Of a DNA stretch of 64,000 nucleotides, positions 7,264 to 15,691 are shown in pieces. Source of the DNA: Halapricum hydrolyticum. GTDB taxonomy: Archaea; Halobacteriota; Halobacteria; Halobacteriales; Haloarculaceae. The notes beneath the pieces were generated by a model. The model did not search any database. It had not been told where the DNA came from and was given only the letters and a program-made list of their open reading frames with translations. Positions within the stretch are counted from its first letter, which is position 1, and each line of letters opens with the position of its first letter. The stretch is taken from contig NZ_JAOPKC010000003.1 of assembly GCF_025517535.1 (NCBI RefSeq), forward strand, positions 1 to 64,000. Reading direction: 5' to 3'. Both the position numbers and the translations under genes were made by a program.

Positions 7264-8895
7264 TCACTCTCTCGTCGTGACGGCGTCGCTCGCGTGCACT
7301 TCGTCCATGACCACGTCCTTGTCGGCGTAATACCGGTTGACCCACGCGGTGAAGCGCCGGTAGTCGGTCACGCCTTCCTCCCAGAGATACGAGAGGACTG
7401 CCCGCCTGTCGTCGAGTTCGCTCAGGAGTTCCGAGCGGGACCAGCCGCGGTCGGCCTGGATCTCATCGAGCAGGTCGGAGTTGCGCTGTCGGAAGGAGTC
7501 CTCGGTTGCGTCCCAGGAGAACGTGTTGGAGTAGTCCAGTTCGCCGGTCCGCTGGTCGATCCCCTCGATTTCCGCGAGCGTCTTGATCCGGCGCACGCGC
7601 TGGCCGTCGTGGCGAGTCAGCACCTGTACACAGAGCAGGTCGAGACTGGCGACCATCGGCCGCGGGACGTTGATCGGCTCGTTTTCCAGGCGATTGATCA
7701 CCGTCTGGACCGAATCGGCGTGCATCGTCGAGTAGGTCGTGTGTCCGGTGTTCATCGCCTGAAAGAGCGTGACGGCCTCCTGGCCACGGACCTCGCCGAC
7801 GATGATGTACTCCGGCCGGTGGCGCAGCGCCGACCGCAGCAGGTCGTACATCGTGATGTCGTCCTCGTCGAACCGTTCGCGCGTCACCGAGGAGAGCCAG
7901 TTGTCGTGATACAGCGACAGCTCGCGCGTGTCCTCGATCGTCAGCACTTTCGATCGCGGCGGGACGAACATCGACATCGCGTTCATGCTCGTGGTCTTGC
8001 CCGCTGCAGTCCCACCCGCGAAAATCAGCGACTTGTTGGACTCGATGGCCAGCCACAGGAACGCGAGCATGTCCAGATCGACCGTCCCGAACTCCAGCAG
8101 ATCGACCGGTGTGAACGGGTCTTCGGCGTACTTCCGGATGGTGAAAGCCGATCCGCGCGGCGTGACTTCCTCGCCCAGCGCGAGTTCGATCCGCGACCCG
8201 TCTGGCAGGGTCGTCGAGACGACCGGATCCGACACGGAGATGTGCCGCCCGGAGCGCTGGGCGAGCTGAATGACGAAGTTCCGGAGCTCCTGCTCGCCGA
8301 AGGTGACGTTGGTCTCGATGTCCGTGTACTCCTCGTGATACGCGAATATCGGCAGGTCGACCCCGTCACAGGAGATGTCCTCGATGGCTGGATCGCGCAT
8401 CAGCGGGTCGATCTTGCCGTATCCCTGGAACTGCCGATAGAGGTAATAGAACAGCCGATAAAACGTCTCGGGCTCGATCACGACGCCGTACGCTTCGAGA
8501 CGCGCTTCCAGCTCCTCCATCAGCGCCGTTTCGGGGTCTTCCTCGATGTCCTCGCGATACAGAAGCGGCGTCCGGATGTCTTCGAACAGCCGTTTGAGCA
8601 GGTCCCGCTCGAGTTCGTCCAGCGTCGGCTCGACGACGTGATAGCGGTGCTCGTTCTCCTCGGGGTCGTAGTTGATCGAGACGAACGCGTAGGGGGCGTT
8701 GAGCCAGTAGCGTTCGATTTCGTCCATGCCGGCCAGCCCGTCGAAGGTCGCGAGCGGATCGTGCTCGGTGGGATCGTAATCCTCGACGTCGATCGACGAG
8801 CCCGTGACGATCCGCACCGAGCGGGCCAGTCGTTCTTTCGCACCGCTCAGCAGTCCGCTCGATCCCCCGTTCTGTTCGCGTTCGGAGTCTGCCAT
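7264..8895 (-). CDS. Type II/IV secretion (TadA/PilB-like) assembly ATPase
   Basis: A 543-residue hexameric motor ATPase that powers pilin assembly. Walker A is FAGGTAAGKTTSMNAM, the Asp box region is TIEDTRELSLYHDNW, and Walker B is YIIVGEVRGQEA. A HadS-type His box (TGHTTYSTMHADS) follows. The N-terminal 200 residues form the usual regulatory domain. I chose ATG 8895 (MADSEREQNGG); upstream in-frame codons read through the promoter region, where TTTAAGT lies near 8950. The downstream platform gene begins 1 nt after this stop, so the pair is one transcription unit. No pilin gene is next to them, so the pilins must be encoded elsewhere. Confidence 0.93.
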   Translation of the reverse strand: MADSEREQNGGSSGLLSGAKERLARSVRIVTGSSIDVEDYDPTEHDPLATFDGLAGMDEIERYWLNAPYAFVSINYDPEENEHRYHVVEPTLDELERDLLKRLFEDIRTPLLYREDIEEDPETALMEELEARLEAYGVVIEPETFYRLFYYLYRQFQGYGKIDPLMRDPAIEDISCDGVDLPIFAYHEEYTDIETNVTFGEQELRNFVIQLAQRSGRHISVSDPVVSTTLPDGSRIELALGEEVTPRGSAFTIRKYAEDPFTPVDLLEFGTVDLDMLAFLWLAIESNKSLIFAGGTAAGKTTSMNAMSMFVPPRSKVLTIEDTRELSLYHDNWLSSVTRERFDEDDITMYDLLRSALRHRPEYIIVGEVRGQEAVTLFQAMNTGHTTYSTMHADSVQTVINRLENEPINVPRPMVASLDLLCVQVLTRHDGQRVRRIKTLAEIEGIDQRTGELDYSNTFSWDATEDSFRQRNSDLLDEIQADRGWSRSELLSELDDRRAVLSYLWEEGVTDYRRFTAWVNRYYADKDVVMDEVHASDAVTTRE

Positions 8896-9010
8896 GACTC
8901 GGGAGCGCCGCCCTCGTAGCGACTCTTGCCGGGGATTTAGCCCCCATACACTTAAATTCGATACCCCGAGTATCGCTCCTCGAAACGCGCGACGCTGGCA
9001 AGGGGTACCG

Positions 9011-9586
9011 TCACCGTCGCTCCGCACGAAGCACTGCGACCGCCAGCGCTCCCATGATGGCGGTGCCGATCGGGATCGGCACGCCGGCGAGGCCTCGATC
9101 GAGGAAGTACAGTACCGACGCGGACGCCGTCGCGACGGTCGCGGCCGCCAGCAGCCAGCCGATCACCCGAACTGGATCGACAGGACTGCGCTCGATCACC
9201 GTCTCTTCCCGCAGGTAGAACGCGAGACTGAACGCGAACGAACCCAGCAACGCGACCGCCCCGAGCGCCCACGCGAGACTGCCCAGTTGCATGTAACCGT
9301 CGTAGTGTCCGATCGCTCCGACGGGTGAGGCGACGAACAGGCCAGACGCGAACTGTGTGCCGGGATACTGGGCCGCCAGTGCGTTGGTGGCAGAGACGAG
9401 CTGGTCGCCGACCGCCAGCACGACCGGAAACCGGATCTGCAACTCGACGATCGAGAACCGAACGAACACGACGGTACTGTCCAGTGGGGCGTTCGGGTGA
9501 TAGACCACGTTCCAGGGCAATACCATCGCGATCCACGCCGAGAGGACGGCGAACTCGCCGGCGTACTCCGAGCGGACCCAGGCCAT
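9011..9586 (-). CDS. Haloarchaeal membrane protein (DUF7549-like)
   Basis: A 191-residue protein with four probable transmembrane helices (about residues 13-30, a shorter one near 45-65, 100-120, 135-185). It starts MAWVRSEYAGEFAVLSAWIAM, the usual N-terminus of a widespread haloarchaeal family of unknown function. The start at 9586 was preferred over an upstream ATG at 9655 because an exact copy of the ligase promoter 17-mer (9612-9628) lies 26 nt upstream. It stands alone, and its 3' end comes 115 nt before the pilus ATPase gene start. No catalytic motif is visible. The DUF name is from memory of the N-terminal pattern. Confidence 0.75.
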   Translation of the reverse strand: MAWVRSEYAGEFAVLSAWIAMVLPWNVVYHPNAPLDSTVVFVRFSIVELQIRFPVVLAVGDQLVSATNALAAQYPGTQFASGLFVASPVGAIGHYDGYMQLGSLAWALGAVALLGSFAFSLAFYLREETVIERSPVDPVRVIGWLLAAATVATASASVLYFLDRGLAGVPIPIGTAIMGALAVAVLRAERR

Positions 9587-9611
9587 TGTCAGAGTTGCCA
9601 CGGGCCGGGGG

Positions 9612-9628
9612 CCTAATACTTCGGGATT
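9612..9628 (-). promoter_or_regulatory. Core promoter identical to the ligase promoter
   Basis: The minus strand reads AATCCCGAAGTATTAGG, identical to 4727-4743, and lies 26 nt upstream of ATG 9586. This decides the start codon of the membrane protein. Confidence 0.6.
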
Positions 9629-9853
9629 AGCGTAGCTGATCGGAGTAACTCTCATTCCGATCGGGTGACCGGATCATCGCTCCCGGGCGAAATCTATGGA
9701 TTTCTACGCTACTCCCTAACTGTGCGTTCGTGGCTGTTTTCGACACTCCGGGTGCCGAATTCCTCCCGAAACGTTACGATCGACAGTATACCGATGTCGC
9801 TCGCCGGTTGCGTTACGTTCTTCTGGCGCCGTACCGTAGATTCAGGCGAGTCA

Positions 9854-10276
9854 ATGCGGCGGGAAGAGTTCACGACCCACGTCGACGCTGACGAACGAGT
9901 GCCCCGGCTGACCGTGCGCTTCGAGGGGGCCCCGGCGGTCCTTCGGGACCGACTAGCCGAGGATGGACAGGTCCCGGAGGCCTCCGACCTCGACGTCTCC
10001 TATCGACGGACACCGGCGGACGATCCCGGAGTCCTCGGCGTGTCCCACCGGCTTACCGGTGAGTTCGCCTTCGAGGCCCCGCTGGAGTCGTCGGACCTGC
10101 ACTCGCTCGTCGCCGCCACGAGCCGCCGCGCGGAGGGCGATCGACACTACCGGCTCCGGATCGAACCCGGCGACGGCGACCCCGTCGTCTTCGAGAAAGA
10201 CACGCTGCTGGTCTACGACGGCGACGGCAATCTCGACCGCGAGCACAGCCTCATTCCCGGCGGCGTCGAACTGTGA
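9854..10276 (+). CDS. DUF5793-type haloarchaeal protein
   Basis: A 140-residue acidic soluble protein starting MRREEFTTHVDADERVPRL and ending REHSLIPGGVEL. Both ends match a small, highly conserved haloarchaeal family of unknown function (DUF5793, named from memory). No metal-binding or catalytic motif is evident. The open frame continues upstream to a GTG at 9665, but that part is rich in S/R/F and unlike a haloarchaeal protein, so ATG 9854 is the likelier start. It converges on the sirtuin gene, whose stop lies 22 nt beyond its own. Confidence 0.8.
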   Translation: MRREEFTTHVDADERVPRLTVRFEGAPAVLRDRLAEDGQVPEASDLDVSYRRTPADDPGVLGVSHRLTGEFAFEAPLESSDLHSLVAATSRRAEGDRHYRLRIEPGDGDPVVFEKDTLLVYDGDGNLDREHSLIPGGVEL

Positions 10277-10297
10277 ACCCGTCTTCTCTTTTGAGAC

Positions 10298-11050
10298 TCA
10301 TTCGACTGCCTCGACCAGCGCCGGCAACGCCGCTGTCACGTCTTCCCGGAGATCGTATTCTGCCCGGTCGCTGACCGGTGTCTCCTCCAGGTTGACGATC
10401 GCGAGCGTCGCTCCCGACCGCTGGGCGCGCGCAGGTAACCCGGCCGCCGGCTGGACCTGCAGCGACGAGCCGATCGCCAGGAAGAGATCGCTCTGCCCGG
10501 CCAGTTCGTGGGCCCGTATCGTCGGCTCGTCCGGCATCGACTCCCCGAAGAGGACGACCGCCGGCTTCAGGACGCCGCCGCAAGCTTCACACCGGGGCGG
10601 TAGTTCACCGTCTTCGGCTCGCTCGAACGCCGTCTCGGCCGGGATCCGACGGCCACACTCGACGCACTCGGCCTCGCGGTTCGTCCCGTGGAGTTCGATC
10701 ACCGTCTCGGAGCCGGCGACTCCGTGCAGACCGTCGACGTTCTGGGTGACGGCGGCGTCGAGGTACCCCATTCCTTCCAGATCTGCGAGTGCCTCGTGGG
10801 CAGCGTTCGGTTCGATCTCACCGTCCCCGTAGAAGGTCTCCCGGAGGTCGATCCGGTCGCGCCAGAATCCCGCTGGATCGGCGTCGAACCGCCGGTAGTG
10901 GAAATCGCGCTGGTCGAACTGCTCCCAGATGCCGCCCTCGCCCCGAAACGAGGGGATGCCCGACGCGGTCGAGACGCCCGCGCCGGTCAGTGCGACGACC
11001 CGCTCCGCGTCGGCGACCTCGGCCGCCAGCGACTCGATCCGATCGTTCAT
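10298..11050 (-). CDS. Sir2-family NAD-dependent protein deacylase
   Basis: A 250-residue sirtuin. The NAD-binding motif is LTGAGVSTASGIPSFRG, followed by TQNVDGLH, the catalytic histidine in ELHGT and a four-cysteine zinc site (CVECGR and CEACGG). Later motifs are GSSLQVQPA and VNLEETP. Sirtuins remove acetyl or other acyl groups from lysines using NAD; archaeal examples deacetylate chromatin proteins such as Alba. ATG 11050 (MNDRIESLAAEVADA) was chosen over an upstream in-frame ATG at 11137, which would start in sequence that also holds the sucC promoter. It is divergent from sucC with about 137 nt between start codons. Confidence 0.92.
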   Translation of the reverse strand: MNDRIESLAAEVADAERVVALTGAGVSTASGIPSFRGEGGIWEQFDQRDFHYRRFDADPAGFWRDRIDLRETFYGDGEIEPNAAHEALADLEGMGYLDAAVTQNVDGLHGVAGSETVIELHGTNREAECVECGRRIPAETAFERAEDGELPPRCEACGGVLKPAVVLFGESMPDEPTIRAHELAGQSDLFLAIGSSLQVQPAAGLPARAQRSGATLAIVNLEETPVSDRAEYDLREDVTAALPALVEAVE

Positions 11051-11187
11051 GTCCAGACCTACGGTGTCGGATGAGTTGGCTCCTGCGGATCCGGAAGCGT
11101 CGATGTCGAGCTGGAACGGCAAACATGTCGGCCACACCTGCAGCAGGGCCGGGATTTAAGCGCGCGCCACTCCCCTGTGAGAGTGAC

Positions 11188-12357
11188 ATGCGATTGCACG
11201 AATACCAGGCCAAGGAGGTCTTCGCGGCGGCCGGGATCCCGACGCCGGACTCGCAACTGGCCGGGACCGTCGAGGCGGCCGTCGAGGCGGCCGAGTCGAT
11301 CGGCTACCCGGTCGCGATCAAGGCACAGGTACACGTCGGCGGACGCGGCAAGGCCGGCGGGATCAAACTCGCCGATTCGAAAGCCGAAGCACGCGAGGCC
11401 GCCGACGCGATCCTCGGGATGGATCTGAAGGGGTATCGCGTCGAGCGCGTTCTCGTCGAGGAGGCGGTCGATTTCGTCGACGAGTTGTACGTCGGCGTGA
11501 CGATGGACCGCGGGCGGGGCCGCCCCGTCGCGATGGTCTCGACACGTGGCGGCGTCAACATCGAGGACGTCGCCGCGGAGGAGCCCGACGCCATCGCCCG
11601 CGAGCACGTCGACCCGGCCTTCGGGATGCACCCCTTCCAGGCACGCAAGGCAGTCTACGAGGCCGGCGTCGATCGCGACGTGGCGGGCGAGGTCGCCTCG
11701 ATCCTGCGGACGCTGTATCAGCTCTGGGACGAGCGGGACGGCAGCGACGTCGAGATCAACCCGCTGATGGTGACGAGCGCGGAGTCAGGGGACGGCGAGC
11801 GCGGGGTGATCGCCGCCGACGCCGTATTCAACGTCGACGAGGACGCCCTCTTTCGTCAGCCGGAACTCGCCGAGATGGAAGAGGAGGCCGGTAGCGGCGA
11901 CGAACTCGAAGCCAAAGCCGACGAGTACGGTTTCGATTACGTCCGCCTGTCGGGCAACGTCGGCATCATCGGCAACGGCGCGGGGCTGGTGATGACGACG
12001 CTCGATCTCGTCGACTACTACGGTGGCGAACCGGCCAACTTCCTCGACGTGGGCGGCGGTGCCAAGGCCCAGCGGATCGCCAACGCGCTCGATATGGTCT
12101 TCTCCGACGACAACGTCGATTCGGTGGTGTTCAACATCTTCGGCGGGATCACCCGCGGCGACGAAGTCGCCAGTGGCATCAACCAGGCTCTCGAGGAGTT
12201 CGACGAGATCCCCAAGGAAGTAGTCGTCCGGCTGGCGGGCACGAACGCCGAGGAGGGCATGGAGATCCTCAACGAGGAGCTGGTCACCGTCGAGTACACG
12301 CTTGAGGACGCCGTCAAACGTGCCGTCGAATACGCACAGGAGGTGCAAGCACAATGA
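11188..12357 (+). CDS. sucC: Succinate-CoA ligase (ADP-forming), beta subunit
   Basis: A 389-residue ATP-grasp protein, normal length. It starts MRLHEYQAKEVFAAAGIP and has GGRGKAGGIK in the ATP-grasp domain (about residues 40-60). EINPLMV and the CoA-ligase domain with GNGAGLVMTTLD and FGGITRGDEVA follow. With SucD it interconverts succinyl-CoA and succinate in the TCA cycle while making ATP. ATG 11188 lies directly behind GAGAGTGAC and a TATA-like GGATTTAAGC about 30 nt upstream. The stop overlaps the sucD start (ATGA), showing coupled translation. Confidence 0.97.
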   Translation: MRLHEYQAKEVFAAAGIPTPDSQLAGTVEAAVEAAESIGYPVAIKAQVHVGGRGKAGGIKLADSKAEAREAADAILGMDLKGYRVERVLVEEAVDFVDELYVGVTMDRGRGRPVAMVSTRGGVNIEDVAAEEPDAIAREHVDPAFGMHPFQARKAVYEAGVDRDVAGEVASILRTLYQLWDERDGSDVEINPLMVTSAESGDGERGVIAADAVFNVDEDALFRQPELAEMEEEAGSGDELEAKADEYGFDYVRLSGNVGIIGNGAGLVMTTLDLVDYYGGEPANFLDVGGGAKAQRIANALDMVFSDDNVDSVVFNIFGGITRGDEVASGINQALEEFDEIPKEVVVRLAGTNAEEGMEILNEELVTVEYTLEDAVKRAVEYAQEVQAQ

Positions 12358-13226
12358 GTGTTCTCGTCGACGAAGACACGCGCGTCGTGGTACAGGGAAT
12401 CACCGGCGGAGAGGGCCGGTTCCACACCGAGCAGATGCTCGAATACGGAACGAACGTCGTCGCCGGCGCGGTGCCGGGCAAAGGCGGCCAGGAGGTCGCC
12501 GGCGTCCCGGTCTACGACACCGTTCAGGGGGCCGTCCGCGAGGAGGACGCCGACGCCTCGGTCGTGTTCGTCCCGCCCGCGTTCGCGGCGGACGCGGCCT
12601 TCGAGGCGCTCGACGCCGACGGGCTGGACCTGGTCGTAACTATCACCGAGGGGATCCCGACCCAGGACATGAGCCGTGTCTATCGCAAACTCGAAGAGAC
12701 CGACACGCACCTCGTCGGCCCGAACTGTCCGGGCATCATCACGCCGGGCGAGGCAAAGCTCGGGATCCTGCCCGGGAACATCTTCGCGTCGGGTAATGTC
12801 GGCGTTGTCTCCCGGTCCGGCACGCTCACCTACCAGGTCGTCGACAATCTCACCCAGCGCGGAATCGGCCAGACGACCGCGATCGGTATCGGCGGCGACC
12901 CGATCATCGGGACGGACTTCATCGACGCTCTTGAGTTGTTCGAGGCCGACCCAGAAACCCACGCCGTCGTCATGTGCGGCGAGATCGGGGGCGAAGACGA
13001 GGAGGAGGCCGCCCGCTACATCGGCGAGCACATGGACACGCCCGTCGCCGGCTTCATCGCCGGCCGCACGGCGCCGCCGGGCAAGCGGATGGGCCACGCC
13101 GGCGCGATCGTCTCCGGAAGTGGTACCGGCACTGCCGAATCGAAGATCACCGCGCTCGAAAACAACGGCGTCCCCGTCGGCGACACGCCGGAAGCCGTCG
13201 CCGACCACATCGAAGACCTGCTGTAG
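12354..13226 (+). CDS. sucD: Succinate-CoA ligase (ADP-forming), alpha subunit
   Basis: A 290-residue partner of SucC. It has an N-terminal Rossmann CoA-binding domain (VVVQGITGGEGRFHTEQM), GPNCPGIITPGEAKLGI, and the phosphorylated active-site histidine in KRMGHAGAIVSG near residue 245. Length and motif order are those of the family. It overlaps the end of sucC by 4 nt (ATGA), so it is the second gene of the operon. The region behind it up to 13309 contains the start of the sensor kinase gene's promoter. Confidence 0.97.
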   Translation: MSVLVDEDTRVVVQGITGGEGRFHTEQMLEYGTNVVAGAVPGKGGQEVAGVPVYDTVQGAVREEDADASVVFVPPAFAADAAFEALDADGLDLVVTITEGIPTQDMSRVYRKLEETDTHLVGPNCPGIITPGEAKLGILPGNIFASGNVGVVSRSGTLTYQVVDNLTQRGIGQTTAIGIGGDPIIGTDFIDALELFEADPETHAVVMCGEIGGEDEEEAARYIGEHMDTPVAGFIAGRTAPPGKRMGHAGAIVSGSGTGTAESKITALENNGVPVGDTPEAVADHIEDLL

Positions 13227-13308
13227 GGCGCAAGCCCCTGTCTCCGCCCGTTCGAGCAACCCGGCCTGATACGAACTTTGATACTAGCGAGCACACAACA
13301 CGGACACG

Positions 13309-14679
13309 ATGACTGATCCCGAGCCGATACGCGTGTTGCACGTCGACAGCGACGCCGACCTGCTGGAGGTGGTGGCCGAGCACCTCGAATCCGAAGCCCC
13401 GGCGCTGCGTGTCGAGGGCGCGACGACTCCGGAGGCAGCACTGGACCGACTCGGGCGGGACTCGATCGATTGTGTCGTCAGCGACCATCGCCCGGCCGGG
13501 ATCGACGGGCTGGCACTGCTCGAGCGCGTCCGCGAGCGCGATCCGGAGATGCCCTTCGTTCTCTACACGAGCCACGGGAGCGAGGAGATCGCCAGCGAGG
13601 CCATCTCGGCGGGGGTCACCGAATACATGCAAAAGGAGACCGGCACCGATCAGTACGCCGTCCTCGCGAACACGATCGTCAATGCGGTCGAGCACGCCCG
13701 CGCGGAAGCCGCGCTCGGAGAGAGCGAACAGCGCTACCGGACGCTCGTCGAGCAGAGCCACGACGGGATCTTCATCTACCAGGACGGCGTCTTCGAGTTC
13801 GTCAACGAGCGCCTCTGTGCGATCACGGGCTACGAGGAGTCCGAGCTACTCGGCATGGGCGCGTTCGAACTCATCCATCCCGAGGATCGCGACCGCGTGC
13901 GGGAGATCGTCCGACGTCGACAGGCCGGCGAGAACGGGTCGAGCCGATACGAGGCGCGAATCGTCACTGCCGACGGAGAGACCCGGGAGTTGTCGCTCAA
14001 CGTCCGGTCGATCACTTACGACGGCGAACCCGCGCAGATGGGGTCGGCCCGGGACGTCACCGACCGCTACCGCAGCGACGAACGCCTCGACGAGTTCGCC
14101 AGTGTCGTCGCACACGACCTCCGAAACCCGCTGAACGTGCTGGCCGGTCGACTGAATCTCGCCCGCGAGACTGGCGACGACGTCCACTTCGACGCGCTCG
14201 AACGGTCGATCGACACGATGGAGACGCTGCTCGAAGACATGCGCGAACTCGCCCGCGCCGGGCTGCCGGTCCGCGATCCCGTCGTCGTCGACGTCGCCGA
14301 CGCGGCCCGCGCGGCACGGGAGGGTCTCGACGCCGAACTCGACCTGACGCTCGCCGACGACCTCCCGACGATCGAGGCCGACCGCGACCGCCTCGAAGAC
14401 GCCTTCGCCGAGTGTTTCGAGAACGTCGCCGTCCACGCCGAGGACCGATCGGTCCGCGTCGAACCGGTAGCGGGCGGCTTCGCCGTCGTCGACGACGGTC
14501 CCGCCATTCCCGAAGGCGAACGCGACCGCGTCTTCGAAGCCGGGTACACGACTGATCCCGACCGGACCGGGTTCGGGCTGGCGATCGTCGAGTGGATCGC
14601 CGACGCACACGGCTGGTCGGTCGCGGCCGAAGAATCGTCGTCTGGCGGGACGCGGATCGTCGTCACGGACGTCGAGTGA
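13309..14679 (+). CDS. Hybrid sensor: receiver-PAS-histidine kinase
   Basis: A 456-residue soluble signalling protein with no membrane segment. An N-terminal receiver domain (about 1-125) has acidic residues in HVDSDAD, the phospho-acceptor Asp in CVVSDHRPAGIDG and the conserved Lys in YMQKETG. A PAS domain follows (about 140-260, YRTLVEQSHDGIFIYQDG). The HisKA part carries the phospho-histidine in VVAHDLRNPLN, and the HATPase domain has ECFENVAVHA, VVDDGPAIPEGERDRVFEAGY and FGLAIVEWIADAHGW. This architecture is very common in haloarchaea; the signal is unknown. TTTGATACTAG about 25-30 nt upstream of ATG 13309 is a likely promoter for a leaderless transcript. No response regulator gene is adjacent. 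Confidence 0.9.
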   Translation: MTDPEPIRVLHVDSDADLLEVVAEHLESEAPALRVEGATTPEAALDRLGRDSIDCVVSDHRPAGIDGLALLERVRERDPEMPFVLYTSHGSEEIASEAISAGVTEYMQKETGTDQYAVLANTIVNAVEHARAEAALGESEQRYRTLVEQSHDGIFIYQDGVFEFVNERLCAITGYEESELLGMGAFELIHPEDRDRVREIVRRRQAGENGSSRYEARIVTADGETRELSLNVRSITYDGEPAQMGSARDVTDRYRSDERLDEFASVVAHDLRNPLNVLAGRLNLARETGDDVHFDALERSIDTMETLLEDMRELARAGLPVRDPVVVDVADAARAAREGLDAELDLTLADDLPTIEADRDRLEDAFAECFENVAVHAEDRSVRVEPVAGGFAVVDDGPAIPEGERDRVFEAGYTTDPDRTGFGLAIVEWIADAHGWSVAAEESSSGGTRIVVTDVE

Positions 14680-14768
14680 TCTACTCCCGGGCCCAGCCGG
14701 CAGCCCCGCTATCACCGTCGATACTGCGAGGCAACCTATACGTGCAGCCAGCCAATACGGACAGACGA

Positions 14769-15689
14769 ATGATCGAGGCCCGCGACCTCCGCAAAGAGTA
14801 CGGCGGCTTCCCGGCCGTCGAAGGGAGTACGTTTTCGGTCGAGTCCGGCGAGGTGTTCGGCATCATCGGCCCGAACGGGGCCGGCAAGACGACGACGCTG
14901 AAGATGCTCGCGGGACTGATCGAACCCACGAGCGGGAGTGTCTCGGTCGCCGGGTACGACGCCGGCGAGACCGAAATGCGACGCCGACTGGGGTTTCTCC
15001 CCGAGGAGTCGCCGCTGTACGAGGAGATGACTGCCGACACCTATCTTCGCTTCTTTGCCGACCTCTACGACGTGCCCGAGGACGTCGCGGCCCGGCGGAT
15101 CGAGGAGACGCTCTCGGAACTCGATCTCCAACACCGGGATCGCCAGATCGGGGATATGTCCAAGGGCATGAAACGGAAAGTCGCGATCGCCCGGTCGCTG
15201 ATCAACGATCCGGACGTGTTGATCTACGACGAGCCCGCGAGCGGGCTGGACCCGCTGACGACGAACTACATCATCGAGTTCACGAGCCAGCTGGCCGCGG
15301 AGGGCAAGACGATCGTCTTCAGCGCGCACAACCTCTTTCACGTCGAGTCGATCTGCGATCGCGTGGCCATCATGAACGGGGGTGAGATCGTCGCTCGCGG
15401 CGACCTCGACCAGCTACAGGCCGAGCACGGCGAGACGGTCTATCACGTCCACGCGACCGTCGAGGTGCCCGATAGCGTCGCCAGGAACGGCCAGTACGTC
15501 CGGACGGTCGAATCGATGGACGAGGTCGAGGCGACCCGGGAGGCCGCCAGCGAGGCCGGCGGCGAGATCGTCGACATCCGGACCGAAGAGTCCAGTCTCG
15601 AAGAGGTCTTCCTCAACGTAGCCGACGGCCACGACTCTCGATCGCGGTCCGATCGGGGGGCGGACGCCGAGTCGGGTTCGGAGGCCTGA
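14769..15689 (+). CDS. ABC-2 type exporter ATP-binding subunit (NatA/CcmA-like)
   Basis: A 306-residue ATPase with Walker A GPNGAGKTT, signature DMSKGMKRKVAIA, Walker B VLIYDEPASGLDPLT and switch histidine region IVFSAHNLFH. It starts MIEARDLRKEYGGFPAVEG. The C-terminal 75 residues form the extra domain seen in NatA-like exporters. ATG 14769 was chosen over long upstream readthrough. It is followed after 2 nt by the first permease gene and then by a second overlapping one, so the product is probably a heteromeric exporter. The substrate is unknown; NatA relatives move Na+, drugs or peptides. Confidence 0.92.
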   Translation: MIEARDLRKEYGGFPAVEGSTFSVESGEVFGIIGPNGAGKTTTLKMLAGLIEPTSGSVSVAGYDAGETEMRRRLGFLPEESPLYEEMTADTYLRFFADLYDVPEDVAARRIEETLSELDLQHRDRQIGDMSKGMKRKVAIARSLINDPDVLIYDEPASGLDPLTTNYIIEFTSQLAAEGKTIVFSAHNLFHVESICDRVAIMNGGEIVARGDLDQLQAEHGETVYHVHATVEVPDSVARNGQYVRTVESMDEVEATREAASEAGGEIVDIRTEESSLEEVFLNVADGHDSRSRSDRGADAESGSEA

Positions 15690-15691
15690 CC

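Noticed and set aside
9665..9853. N-terminal extension of the DUF5793-like protein from GTG 9665
   Set aside because: The extra residues are Ser/Arg/Phe-rich and unlike the acidic body; the family N-terminus begins at ATG 9854.
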